From: Cucumis sativus
Taxonomy: Eukaryota > Streptophyta > Magnoliopsida > Cucurbitales > Cucurbitaceae
Length of the DNA stretch: 64,000 bases
Assembly (NCBI RefSeq): GCF_000004075.3
Contig: NW_022279554.1
Location: 1 to 64,000 of the forward strand
Direction of reading: 5' to 3'
The notes below the pieces were generated by a model, which saw only the letters and a list, made by a program, of their open reading frames with translations, had not been told where the DNA came from and ran no database searches. Position 1 is the stretch's first letter, and the number at the start of each line of letters is the position of its first letter. Position numbers and translations under genes: made by a program. This document shows positions 23,463 through 34,922 of the stretch, piece after piece.

Positions 23463-23998
23463 TTTCTTTTTCTTTTGCTTTTGAAGATGTGAACTTAACC
23501 TTGGTGGAGAGATTGGTATTATTAGACTTATCGCCTGTTTTGGTAGACTTGCCTTTTGAAACGGAAGTTTTTGGGTTTCTTGTTTGGACTTCCCCGTCTT
23601 CGATACATCTTGCTTGTTGGACTTTGCAACAGCGGCAGGTGTGGATGTCTCATCGTCCTTAGATTTGCTAGTCTTGTTGGATTCGGCATCATCATTCTTC
23701 GACTTGCCAGTGATTTTTGGACCTGTGCTACCAAGTTTACTTCCAATTTCAAGAGTGCCTTGATCCTTTGATTTACTTCCAATTTTTGGAGGCTGGTTTC
23801 AGCACAGGTGTGGTTTCCTTTTTATCATCATCACCTGACAATCTTTTCACGTTTTTTCCAGAAATAGATTTAGTTGATCCCTTCTTTCTCTTGACCTCTG
23901 ATTGTTTTAAAGAACTCCTCCCACTCTTGCTGGTTCCATCACCCTTCCTAACAGACTGCTTCAATGTCTTAGTTTCAAAATCACTTGTAGTGTCATTA
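23463..23998 (-). pseudogene. Lys/Ser-rich tail resembling cohesin cofactor PDS5
   Basis: Read on the - strand from 23998: DFETKTLKQSVRKGDGTSKS, then KRKKGSTKSISGKNVKRLSG, DDDKKETTPVLKPASKN, a frame shift, KSKDQGTLEIGSKLGSTGP, SNKTSKSKDDETSTPAAVAK, a shift, VSKGKSTKTGDKSN and KVKFTSSKAKEKESGDVK. It then runs in frame into SSTNPGTMKIEGMIRER, the start of the gypsy protease. The composition and KSK/KTGKSK repeats resemble the disordered C-terminal tail of plant PDS5 proteins, which regulate cohesin on chromosomes. Low complexity makes the match weak. The alternative is a divergent gag-derived basic segment. No zinc knuckle or capsid-like segment is seen. Confidence 0.4.
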
Positions 23999-24103
23999 GT
24001 TTACATTTACATTTACGTTGAAGATATAATATTACATTTACGTCATTAGTTTTTGGATGAATTGGTGATTTAACATGCTCTAGAGTGGATAGTTTAGGAG
24101 GTC

Positions 24104-24443
24104 TGTTAGACCACCATTGTTATTTTACTTATAATAGAAGAAAGGAAAGTAAGGCACGTTAGTAATCAACACAGTTACTTATTCAAAAGGATGACAGTTA
24201 TCTAAAACAGGAAGTTAAATGGATGAGAGGGAGATGGGAAAGGGCAGGCAGTTTTTAGTAAAAGGAAGGGCCTGCCAGAATTGTTCTGGTTTTAATTGTA
24301 GTATTTTGAATTGTGTTTATTTCTGTTTTGGATTAGGAGGGTTTCTTTGCTTGTTGTTTGTAATTTCTCTGTAATTTTCTTTCTATTGCAACTTTAAGTC
24401 TCAAATATCAATATAATAGAAACAGTACATAAGTGTTCTATCA
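24104..24443 (+). repeat. Solo LTR
   Basis: 340 bp from TGTTAGACCACCATTG to GTGTTCTATCA, with near-matching five-base flanks AGGTC and AGGTT. Its start resembles the LTR at 27080-27499 read on the - strand (TGATAGACCACC), and its end matches the inverted remnant near 27949-27990. No element interior is attached in the same orientation, so it looks like the product of LTR-LTR recombination. Confidence 0.7.
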
Positions 24444-24544
24444 AGGTTGTATGTTCAGAAGTGAGTAGATAGTTGAGGAAGTCCTATGTTCAAAAGTGAG
24501 TAGTTTAGGAGGGTCCTATGTTCAAAAGTTTGCTGGTGTGTATC

Positions 24545-27010
24545 TTTGTTGGCTCAACATGTTTTGAATACATTTTAGGTTAGATTGAGTTTGTTGCACT
24601 TGGTTGTCATTTTTGGTCTTGAAATGCTTTTTTCAACCTTTTTGGTAGATTATGAGTTACGAACCTACATTTAGGATTTGCTAGGTCGTTTTGAAAACTC
24701 AAGTAATACCTAGACACGTTTTGAGCACGTTTTAGGTTGGTTTGAACTAAGTTTGTTACACTTACACACTTGGTAGCCATTTTGGGTCTTGTAGTGCTTT
24801 TTTCACACTATTGGAACTTTTTTCGTAGGTTATGAGTTACGAACCTACACGTAAGCTGTTTTAGGTCGTTTTGAAAGTTCAAGTGATACTTAGACACATT
24901 TTGTTCAAGTGATACTGTTTTAGGTCGTTTTCAAGTGAACTTTTTTCTTCTTGTATGTCAGTTTTACTATTTCTTCATGGTATTTATTTTCGTAATGAAT
25001 CTTTCATGTTCTGGTAAACATTGCAGAAACACATAATTTCAGCAATCTGTCAAAGAGTTGAAGGAGAAGACAGAAGTACTTAAAGGTCACATGAAGACCT
25101 AAAAGTTAGGTAATTTTTTTGAAAAACTTTTTTCTTCGTCTTGCTTAGTTTTAGTGGTATTTGTTAACAGGCTGAGACATACTCTTGTATGCCAAGGCTG
25201 GGTGGCCAATTCAATGGATGGCCTGAGACAGTGAAATGACGAGTGTAGAACAAAGTAGACAATCGAGCAGATTTACAAGTAGGAGGATGGTGTTTGGTCT
25301 TACTCTAAAGCTACTTGCTAGAAAGGTGATTCTCCCCTTTATTTACACATGTTATCTATATTTAATTACTGTTTTTATGTGATGGTGAATAAATATTTAA
25401 GTCGTTTCAAGTTTTTTACATCATGCTTGAGTTAATTACATTTCCCAACTCGCACTAATTTTAAAGTTGAGACTAAGTTTGTTGCACTTACACACTTGGT
25501 TGCCATTTTGGATTTTGGAGTGCTTTTTCTACATTTTTTGAAACTTTTTGGTAGGTTATGAGTTATGAAGTAACACTAAAGCATTATTAGGTCGTTTTTA
25601 AAGTTCGAGTGATACTTAAGCATTTTTTGAACACCCTTTAGGTTGCTACAAACTAAGTTAGTTTTACATACAGCCATGGTTGCCATTTTGAGTCTTGAAA
25701 ATTTTTTTTCACACTTTTTGAAATTTTTGGTAAGTTATGAGTTATAAACTTACACTTAAGCGGTGTTAGGGTGTTTGAAAACTTATACGTGTTTTCAATA
25801 CTTGTTAGGTTTGTATAGAACTAAGTTCGTTGCACTTACACACTTGACATTTTGGGTTTTGGAGTGTCTTTTTGAAAAATTTGAACTTTTTGCTAGGTTA
25901 TGACTTATGAACTTGTATTGAATATTTGTTAGGTCGTTTTGAAAGTTCAAGTGAAACTTAGACACGTTTTGAACTCGTTTTAGTTGGTTTGAAACTAAGT
26001 TTTACACACATTTGATTGACATGTTGGGTCTTGAGTACTTTTTTCATACTTTTTGAAATTTTGGTAGGTTGTGAGTTACAAACTTACACTTAAGCATTGC
26101 TTGGTCGTTTTGAAAATTCAAGTGATACTTACACACGTTTTGAATACATTTTAGGTTAGATTGAGTTTGTTGCACTTGGTTGTCATTTTTGGTCTTGAAA
26201 TGCTTTTTTCAACCTTTTTGGTAGATTATGAGTTACGAACTTACACTTAGGATTTGCTAGGTCGTTTTGAAAACTCAAGTAATACCTAGACACGTTTGAG
26301 CACGTTTTAGGTTGGTTTGAACTAAGTTTGTTGCACTTACACACTTGGTGCCATTTAGGGTCTTGTAGTGCTTTTTTCACACTATTTGAACTTTTTGCTT
26401 AGTTATGAGTTATGAATCTACAAGTAAGCTGTTTTAGGTCGTTTTGAAAGTTCAAGTGAAACTTAGACACGTTTTGAACTCGTTTTAGGTTGGTTTGAAA
26501 CTAAGTTTAAAACACATTTGATTGACATGTTGGGTCTTGAAGTACTTTTTCACACTTTTGAAATTTTGGTAGGTTGTGAGTTACAAACTTACACTTAAGC
26601 ATTGCTTGGTCGTTTTGAAAATTCAAGTGATACTTACACACGTTTTGAATTCATTTTAGGTTAGATTAGTTTGTTGCACTTGGTTGTCATTTTGGTCTTG
26701 AAATGCTTTTTTCAACCTTTTTGGTAGATTATGAGTTACGAACTTACACTTAGGATTTGCTAGGTCGTTTTGAAAACTCAAGTAATACCTAGACACGTTT
26801 TGAGCACGTTTTAGGTTGGTTTGAATTAAGTTTGTTGCACTTACACACTTGGTTGCATTTTGGGTCTTGTAGTGCTTTTTTCACAATGTTTGAACTTTTT
26901 TCGTAGGTTATGAGTTACGAACCTACACGTAAGCTGTTTTAGGTCGTTTTGAAAGTTCAAGTGAAACTTAGACACGTTTTGAGCATGTTTTAGGTCGTTT
27001 TGAGTAAATG
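24545..27010. repeat. Satellite array, 160-178-bp monomers, ~510-bp higher-order period
   Basis: The core word GAGTTAC/GAGTTAT followed by GAA recurs near 24654, 24832, 25558, 25735, 25908, 26068, 26228, 26404, 26576, 26729 and 26907. Each monomer also carries AGGTCGTTTTGAAA, AAGTGATACTTAGACACG or AAGTAATACCTAGACACG, and TTTGTTGCACTTACACAC. The stretch 25001-25440 is unlike the monomers and interrupts the array. Three-monomer blocks repeat with a period near 510 bp (for example 26147 and 26657), and the left block 24570-24740 is closest to those. No coding. Confidence 0.9.
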
Positions 27011-27079
27011 TATGTATGTTGTGATTGTTTGATTGCATGTATGATACCTTATTGAGATGTGAATGCTTGATTGAGAAGC

Positions 27080-27499
27080 TGATAGAACACCAAGTAATGG
27101 TTCTTATTTGTTCATTAAGCAACCAAACTATTACAGAATACAATACTCAAACCAGTCTTGAAAACACAGAACAAATAAGTACTATTACAGACAATAACCA
27201 AGTACAAAATAAAACATTCAAACATCAAAAGTAGTTTACGATAATGGAAAACACTTTCTAAGATTAAAGTAACTGAACAACTTCTGTAATTCTGCTCTCC
27301 AGAAAATACAGCCCCTCCACTTCCAGAAACTGATTAACCAACCCCCATCTTTCCTTCCATCTCTCCCTTTTAACCTCCCCCCTGTAACTAACTGTTGTCC
27401 CACTAAGGTGGTTTCCACTCCTCCAATTCCATCACCTGTGCACGTGCAATTCCACTTGTCTTTCTTCTGCTATATTGTATTGCAATTGGTGGTCTATCA
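27080..27499 (-). repeat. 3' LTR of gypsy element 3
   Basis: 420 bp from TGATAGAACACC to GGTGGTCTATCA (TG...CA). On its right the - strand purine tract CTTTGGAGAGGGAGAGTAA fits the polypurine primer, fixing the orientation. Confidence 0.8.
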
Positions 27500-27948
27500 T
27501 TACTCTCCCTCTCCAAAGACACCTTGTTCTCAAGGTGGGAAATGAGGAAGCTTTTGTGTAAAATCACAATTCTCCCATGTAGCCTCATGAGGTGGTATTC
27601 CTTTCCAACTAACAAGCACTTCCCACTTCTTTGTTGCTGGATTTTTAGGATAGCCAAAATTGTCTGCTGGTAGTAACTCTTGAAATGTAGGAACATCATC
27701 AATTCCATATAGTTCGGTAAATGTCATTCCTCCCTCCATAGCTCGACATTTTGTCAAGAAACCGTAATCAGATGGTGTCCATGTCTCCATCATGTGTTAC
27801 AGACTCACTCTAGTCTTTGTCAAACTCGGGTCACCCCTTATAACAACATTCTTTTCATTTTGTATGAAAGTTAAAGTGAGTTTCCGCCAATCCACTTCAG
27901 TTACCCCAACGTGTGCAGCCATTGCATTCCAAGGATGACATCACGATA
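27500..27948 (-). mobile_element. Gypsy element 3: internally deleted pol
   Basis: On the - strand: RDVILGMQWLHTLG (end of protease, 27948-27905), then FIQNEKN, METWTPSDYGFLTKCRAMEG and ELYGIDDVPTFQELLPA, which joins in one open frame to DNFGYPKNPATKKWEVLVSW and KGIPPHEATWENCD, a chromodomain-like integrase tail. Reverse transcriptase, RNase H and the integrase core are deleted. A frame shift follows, after which HLENKVSLERESNDRPPIAI continues into the LTR. Confidence 0.85.
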
Positions 27949-28205
27949 GAACACTGATGTAGTGTTTCTATTATATTGACAATTCAAACACAACTTACAA
28001 CATAAGCAAACCGTGAACCTCAGAAAATGAGTCACGTTACATATAATTCACAAACATCAAACAAAGAAAACCTCCTAATCCAAAATTCCAAACAACAAAA
28101 TACTAATAAGCAAACCAGAATATAGAACACCAATCTTCTGCTTCCCCTGTCTTTCAAGGAGTATTGCAGACCTTTTCCTTCACTCCGAAAACTCACTTTA
28201 ACAAA
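27949..28205 (-). repeat. LTR remnant, inverted relative to the solo LTR
   Basis: On the - strand this ends TATAATAGAAACACTACATC then GTGTTCTATC, matching the 3' end of the solo LTR at 24405-24443. ATTTTGGATTAGGAGG at its middle matches 24328-24345. It directly abuts the protease remnant, so gag and leader are missing. Confidence 0.65.
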
Positions 28206-28215
28206 GAGGCAGCCA

Positions 28216-30445
28216 CATTTCAGGTACAGAAAATAAAGTAGGTAGTATGTAGGAAGGCTAACCAGAACTGAGTTGCATAAGGTTTGTCTTCGCCTCTAGA
28301 GATGTTATATCTTTTCCACCTTTCAAGTTTCTTGTGAATTCGATCAATGACTGGTTGCCAAAAAGACTTTTGTCGAGGGTAGCCTCTCAAAGGGAGACCT
28401 AAATATATAATCGGAAGCTGGAATAAAAAGAGAAGAGTATCATCGACAAATTGAAGCAAAGGGAGGTGGATCAAGTCTTTGCCAACAAGGAAACCTTCAA
28501 ACTGGCTGTTAATATGAAGCTTGTTTATGATTTCTCCTAAAACCTCACTTACTAGGAGGAATAAAAAGGGGGAGAGGGGGTCCCCTTGACGGATACCTCT
28601 AGATGTTTATCCGACCTCTAGGCTTACCATTGATGAAGACTGAATACTTTGGATTTTTTAGGCAGCCCATTATCCATGATATCATTTGGAACTAAACTTT
28701 TTCAAAGATAAATTTTTTTTCTAAAAAGTTCCAATTCACCCTATCAAAGGCTTTTTCCAAGTCAAGTTTTAAAATCCATCCTTTTTTCCGTTTTGCCCTA
28801 TAATCTTCCACGCCTCGTTAGCAATTAATATTGGGTTAAGAATTTGCCTACCTTCAATAAAGGCGCTTTGAGTGGGGCTTATAATTGCATCCATAACTTG
28901 TTTTAGACGTTCAGATAAAACCTTTGCAACAACCTTGTATGCTAACGTAGTAAGGCTGATTGGACGGAAATCCTTGACTAGAGTCACATTCTCTTTTTTC
29001 TGCACTAAACAAATGAAGTTTCTTGGATGCAAGCATTTAATCTTCCATTTATGTGGAAATCATACATTAGTGATTTGAAGATATCCTTGAAAATAGACCA
29101 TTGGGTGATTAGGAACTTCACTGTGAAGCCATCCGGGCCCGGAGCTTTATTGTTGCCAAGTGCCTTTAATGCCTTAAAGATCTCCTCCACTGAAAATTGG
29201 GTAACAAGAGCCTCATTCTGAATTGAGGAAACACAAGACCAATTACTGTTAATAGGGATGAATCTGTCCCCCGGAATTCTGGTATAAAGTGACTCAAAAA
29301 ATTCCAGCACAAGCCTTTCAATGTCGCGGAATGAAGTCGAGACAACCCCATCATCATTTTTTAATTCAGTTATGAGGTTCCTTCTTTTTTTCGCATTTAG
29401 AAACCGGTGGAAGAAGCTCGTATTCTCATCACCCAAAGAAAGCCAATTGAGTTTACTCTTCTGAATAAAATTACGCTCTTCGTTTTGATAAATACTAAGT
29501 AATTCCGCTTGCAAAGCAGCTCTAGAATTCAACTCTTCTTGATTTAATCCAATCAACTCAGCCACAGAATCATATTTTTCTAATTTTGACATCAAGGATT
29601 TCTCTGTTTTTTTTTACCTTAGCTTGCGCAGCAATATTCCAAGCTTTTACTGCCAATTTAACTGATCTCAACTGCTCATGAAGAATGAAACCAACCCATC
29701 CCTGGAAGTTAGAGTTGCTCACTATTTCAACAATAATCTGATTAGAATCACTGGACACCAACCAGCTGTTACAAAACCGAAAAGGAGAGGGACCCAAAGA
29801 AAAGAACTAGCCTCCAAGAATAAAGGAAAGTATCCGAGAAGATGCGTGCTTTTCGAGAAACCCGAGAATTTTCAAAACAAACATCCCACGTCTGATTTAT
29901 GAAGAATCTGTCTAATAATGATCTTCAACGAGAATTACCGTCTCTAGACCAAGTGAACCTTCCATTTTGCAATGGAATTTCCATGAGAGAAACCATGTCA
30001 ATAAACTTATTGAATAATGACATTCCTCTAGTACTTCTGCCAAAAGGAAATCTTTCCCGGGCCCAACGAGTGATATTAAAATCCCCACCTATGCACCAGG
30101 CCACGACCGAACAATCAGCCAAGGAAGACAATTCGGGCCAAACCAATTTCCTTTCTCTGCAACCACAAGGGCCATAGACATTTGTGATCCAACAAACCTT
30201 TTTGCACAAAGTGAGGCATTTGATTGACAAAGAGAGGCGTCTTTTAATGACCTCTGTTACAGATATTTTACTGTGTCCCACATGGTAAGAATTCCCCCAG
30301 AAGATCCAACAGAAGCCACATAATCCCAGCCAATATCCTTAGAACTCCACAATGATTTTATAAAAGCCGAGTTCAAGGTGTCCTTAGATTCTTGAATCAT
30401 GACTACAATTGTTGATGAATTTTTTAAGTGCTGCACGTTTAGATG
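28216..30445 (-). mobile_element. LINE (L1-type) element, endonuclease plus reverse transcriptase
   Basis: On the - strand, from the right: endonuclease domain 30440-29930 (VVMIQESKDTLNS, NVYGPCGCRERKLVWPE, GGDFNITRW, FTWSRDGNSR), a linker with LRSVKLAVKAWN, then the segment 29595-29005 with KSKLNWLSLGDENTSFFH and LGNNKAPGPDGFTVKFL, RT 29032-28500 (DFRPISLTTLAYKVVAKVLS, SPTQSAFIEGRQI, QGDPLSP) and the catalytic FVDDTLLF near 28450. A deletion joins that directly to PIIYLGLPLRGYP. Frame shifts and stops are present. Neither the 3' RNase H/cysteine region nor a poly-A tail was found. Target-primed retrotransposition was its former function. Confidence 0.9.
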
Positions 30446-30940
30446 AGTTGTAATATGCATTATGCATATATGTGGTTCTGAGTTTGTATAAATATTATTT
30501 CTTATAGTGTATTTAGTTTCTTTAAAAATATAATAATAATAATAAATATAAAAAACAGTTTCTTTTACGAAATTTTATACACTGTCCAACTTTTTACTGA
30601 ATCAAACTCCAAAAATATTGAATCCAAAAATAATTAAAGAAATTGTAATGTATAACCAAATAACTTGTATATTTTGTGAATACAACATAGTTCTGATTTT
30701 TTTTTATCTTTCACTTTTTTTTTGTGGTGAAAAATTGTTTTATAAAGGATTAGGACTTTAGTGAAATAACTCTCAAATTCCCTAATGGATAGCCAGTTTT
30801 AATACTCCTAACGTATGCAACTTTAGTGGAATCTGGATGGATATTATTGGAATAACTCCTAACGTCAAATAAAAAGCCTACATCAGAAACTTCTTTTTAA
30901 AGGAACATGACTCTTTTAATGGATAAACAAGTCCTCTGGA
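30446..30940. other. A+T-rich spacer, no gene seen
   Basis: Contains a short ATAATAATAATAAATAT tract near 30520. No coding similarity. Confidence 0.5.
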
Positions 30941-32960
30941 CGGGGTCCATATGAGAAAAGAATTCTAGAAAGTTTCTTATCAATGATCTTTGTCAATATT
31001 CTTCCTTTGCAAAATGAACCAAAAATCTTTGCAATATTCTTCGTACCTCCTACTCATCCTCTAGACTTGTTTATCCATTGAACAAAAACAAAGGCTCCAT
31101 AAGATAGGGTATTTTTGGGATATTGCCTACAATCAAGCGAAAATCTTCTATATATTTTTTTGTGCCCAACTCTTCTATCTTAGATTTTTATCTTTCTATA
31201 TATTCTCATTTACAAAGATCAAGCCTAGGTCTTGAACTTTTTCCATAAGAAGTGGAATCCTCTATTGAGGTGCTGAGAACGATAATGTACGAGTCAGTCC
31301 GTGAAAAACTCACAACTGCTACGTGGGCTTCTTCATCCTAATCGAATTTGCGGAAATTCCATCATCTATCCCATGAAAGGGAAATAGAATTGATTATGTA
31401 TAATAATGAGTTACTTTGAAAGGAGTGCAAAAGAAAGGCAGAGGAGAAAAGGCGAGACCAAAAGCTTTACCGTCTTCTTTTGGAGCAGGAAGCCTCATTC
31501 CTTCTTATTTCCTTTTATTCATTCCCAGTTTCAGCTCTTCTTGCTAAGGATGGATCACTCTTTCATTCGTGAGGTATTAGATAAGTGGCTTAAAAGGAGA
31601 AATAATAGTCGAAATACCGTAGGTATTAGCTCAAATTCAGAAATGCAAGGTTTTGACTCCCTCGCTCCTATGCCTTCCTATGCCTTTCATCCTAAAGTTT
31701 CTGAAACTTCCTTTTATTTCCAGGTAGACTTTTGAGAGCAGGAAGACAACTAATCATGCTGGTTGGAGTCTCCAACGAGTATCTGGATCTCCCCTCCTCC
31801 TCAAACCTTTTTTCTTAAATGCGCTTCTCACGCATATTGAATTGTGCCTCTTGGCACTACCCATAATGATCCTTCTCATTATTTAAGTGCATTTGAACTT
31901 CTAAGTCGATCTCTTGTGATAAATGGACATGATACCTTCTTACAGAAAGACAATTGTACCAGTTTGTAATTAGGTTCTGCGTTGAAGACCTTATTTGTAA
32001 AGCTCTCTAGAAAATAGATGAAAACGAAGTGAAAGAATTTCATTTTGATGCTTCACTCAATTTTTTGAGGTTGAAAAAGAACTGAAGGGGTACGATCGAC
32101 CCACGGGGTGTGGCTCATGGTGGTTAAGCTAGTGGCTATCTCATTGCTTATGAGAATTTCACATTCATACTCTTCAGAAAGGTTTTCTCGTATTTGGCAT
32201 CCAACCTGAATGACATCTAGAATGGTTAATAATTTCTTCATGCCTTGCTTAGCTTCTTCCTGATTCCCAAACTAACGACACAAAGGCAAGGAAAAGAGGT
32301 TCAAAGAATATTGATAGTCGCGGCAAAGGTTGAGGTCTCAAGAATCTTCCCCTAATCTCATCTACTCTATGGTTGTCCTATATTCATGTATATCAAGAAA
32401 AGCTAAAAGATAGACACCCATTCACTTGTCTTAGTGTACATAAAGTCAAATTATTCGATCTGACATTCTTCCATTTCCTAAAGTCCTAAAAACAAGGTGC
32501 TGTGCAGACGCGAGGTTCTAATTGATCAGTAGTTGAAGGAGAGAAAGTAGCTTATTTCTAAGAAATTCTTATTACTATGGTATGATGAACAAGTAAGAAG
32601 GAGGGAAGGAAAAAGTCCCAACAAAAGGAACCTACGACAAGGAAGGAAAGCCTATTACCCACAAGAGTGCAGAATCAAGGAAAAGTTGCGGGTACGAGCT
32701 CTCTTTCATTCGTCGAACTCAAGCAATCTCCGTTTTACACCTCTACTAAACTGAATTAATTGGCTTTTCCAAACTAGTAAAAAGACTAGAAACCTTGGAC
32801 CTATGGCTATCCAACCAGGTCTTTCCACATAAAGGGGAAAGAGGTAGAAAGGAATAGCGAAGATCAGTTAAAGATCAAGAGGCATCAAAATGAAATTCTC
32901 CTTATATCTTTTCTTTCGAGATGATTAACTTCCTTATTTTTATATCTTGAGTCTATCTTC
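30941..32960. other. Possible organelle-derived (mitochondrial) insertion
   Basis: Base composition changes: less A+T-rich, with many short purine runs (GAAGGAGGGAAGGAAAAAG, AGGAAAGAGG) and pyrimidine runs (TTCTTCTTTCTTTATG), the texture of plant mitochondrial spacer DNA. No mitochondrial gene was recognised, so the call is an impression from composition. A retroelement interior is an alternative. Confidence 0.3.
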
Positions 32961-34080
32961 TTCTTTCTTTATGTAAGACCCAAACTTTGGGTAGTGTAGT
33001 CTTTTTCAAAGAGTTTAAGAGGTTTGAAAGAAGGAAAGTTTTTGGTTCAATATCAAAGAATAGTACTTTTTAGGCGTATTGGGTTGACTTGGCAAAATGG
33101 TTTTAGAGGTTAGAAAGGGTTTTGAGTGTTTAAGGTTGGCAAGAAAGAAGGATTAAAGAGGTTAGGTGTTTTAGCTAACTTCAGAAAGGAGTTTCTCACA
33201 ACTCGGAAAATTACACTCAATCTAGACTTGAAAATTCATAATTTGAGTCTAGTTTATTGAAGAAGGTTGCTGGGCGTTTTGGATATGAGAAAGTTGACGT
33301 TTGGACAAAAGAAGGCAAAGGGTCAGTTTGCGAGTGAATCTGAGCAAGCTACACTCTTAGAACGCTACAGAACGCATCGTTTGGCGTTTTCTTCCCTCAA
33401 AATTTCAGGAAAAATTTTTTAGGGAAGAAAACACATTTAGAGAAACTTTGTAGAAGAAAGTTTTGTCAAAAGAGTTATGGATTTTAAGTTATAACTTTTC
33501 TAAGTTGGGTTATGTAGTTTGGGCGAGAAACTAGGTGAGATGACCTTGGAAGTTAACTATGCGTTTTGGACAACTATGTGGCATGATAAGGGCAAGCGGT
33601 TTAAGGTTTTAGTGAGGTGTAAAACCTTGTTAGCATGCATTTTAAGGTGTAAAGTAAGTAGGAGGTTCCTTAAGAAGGTTTAAGGTGAATTTAAGCAAGG
33701 ATGAGGTGTCAACTTGTACTCATGCAATGAACTCTATAAATAGGCCAAATTTAGTATTAAGTTTCTCACAATCCACTCGAGTGTTTTGAGTGAAATTAGT
33801 CTTAAAAGTTTTCATTTTGAGTCTATTTTCTAAGTTGGGGTTTTTGATTTAATTTGAGTAACGGAGAGTTGCGTTTTGGCGGTAGAAAGCAAGAAAGGTC
33901 AGAATACAGGTGGTTCTGAACAATGTGACTTCCAGAGGGCTGTAGAGTACATCCGTTGGAATCTGAAGTTGAAAATTTTAGGTATGAATAACAAGACGTT
34001 TTTCAACAACTTTGTAGAAGGATATATGTTTATTTGAGTTCTGGATTTTAAGTTCTAAAGCTCTTCCTAATTATGGTTGA
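32961..34080. repeat. Pair of long imperfect direct repeats
   Basis: 33190-33520 and 33760-34060 share an order of words: GTTTCTCACAA, TTTTGAGT, GTTGCGTTTTGG/GTTGACGTTTGG, AGAAAGC/AGAAGGC, TCTGA, CTACAGAACGCATC/CTGTAGAGTACATCCGT, TTTCAGG/TTTTAGG, ACTTTGTAGAA and GGATTTTAAGTT. This could be two diverged LTRs or leader copies of one family; no gag-pol lies between them. Confidence 0.5.
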
Positions 34081-34922
34081 TTAATCATTGATGTCCTTAA
34101 AAGTAGAAACGTGACATATCATGTATGCCCTTAAGTATCTCAGCTTGTGTAGGCCAAGTTCAAAAAAGAAAATCAATTATGTTTAATAAGGAAGAAATAA
34201 AATATAACTTGTACAAATATTCTGAAAATCAAATGAATAAATGGAGTAAACACAAACTACAATTATAAACATCCAGAAGGGTCAAATGTCTACGAATAGA
34301 CTAATGAGATTCAAAAATACCAGTCATGCTTGCATAACTGACTGAAAAAAATGTAATGTTTCCAAAAGATGCCGCATATCTCAAGTCCATTATAAGAAAA
34401 CCTAATGTTCTTCAGTTTGTAGTATCAACAATGCATGAGTAGTGTTAAACATGTCATTTCATTTAGTTTGCTACTATGCCTTCCTCTATTCTCATTCATT
34501 CATCATCGATCAAACAAAGTTAAAGAAATTTGATCACAAAAGCTCTTTCAAACAAAAAAATAAAAATAAAAACAAACAAATAATTCAAAAAAAATTAATT
34601 ATACCAAACAAGGAATAATTAACTAAACAAAATGTAAGGGATGAATCTTAAGAAAACAAATTACTAAAACCATATCTGATACAAATTTAGGGGGTTTTTT
34701 TGTCTATCAAATAAACCAATAAAACAATGAACTTCAAGAATTAAAATTCACAAAAATAATTCAATAAAAGAATGGCAAAAAACCTCAATATCACAAAATT
34801 AATAAGACGGAATAGATGCATTCTACAAACTTGTTTTATTGCATGCTCACCACCCCTTCCAAAATTTATTTGATAAAAATTTAGTAAACTTAAAACACAG
34901 ACAATAACAAAATTGTTGCAAA
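34081..34922. other. A+T-rich DNA, no gene seen
   Basis: Contains A-rich low-complexity sequence around 34540-34620. No coding similarity found before the pseudogene exon at 34923. Confidence 0.5.
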
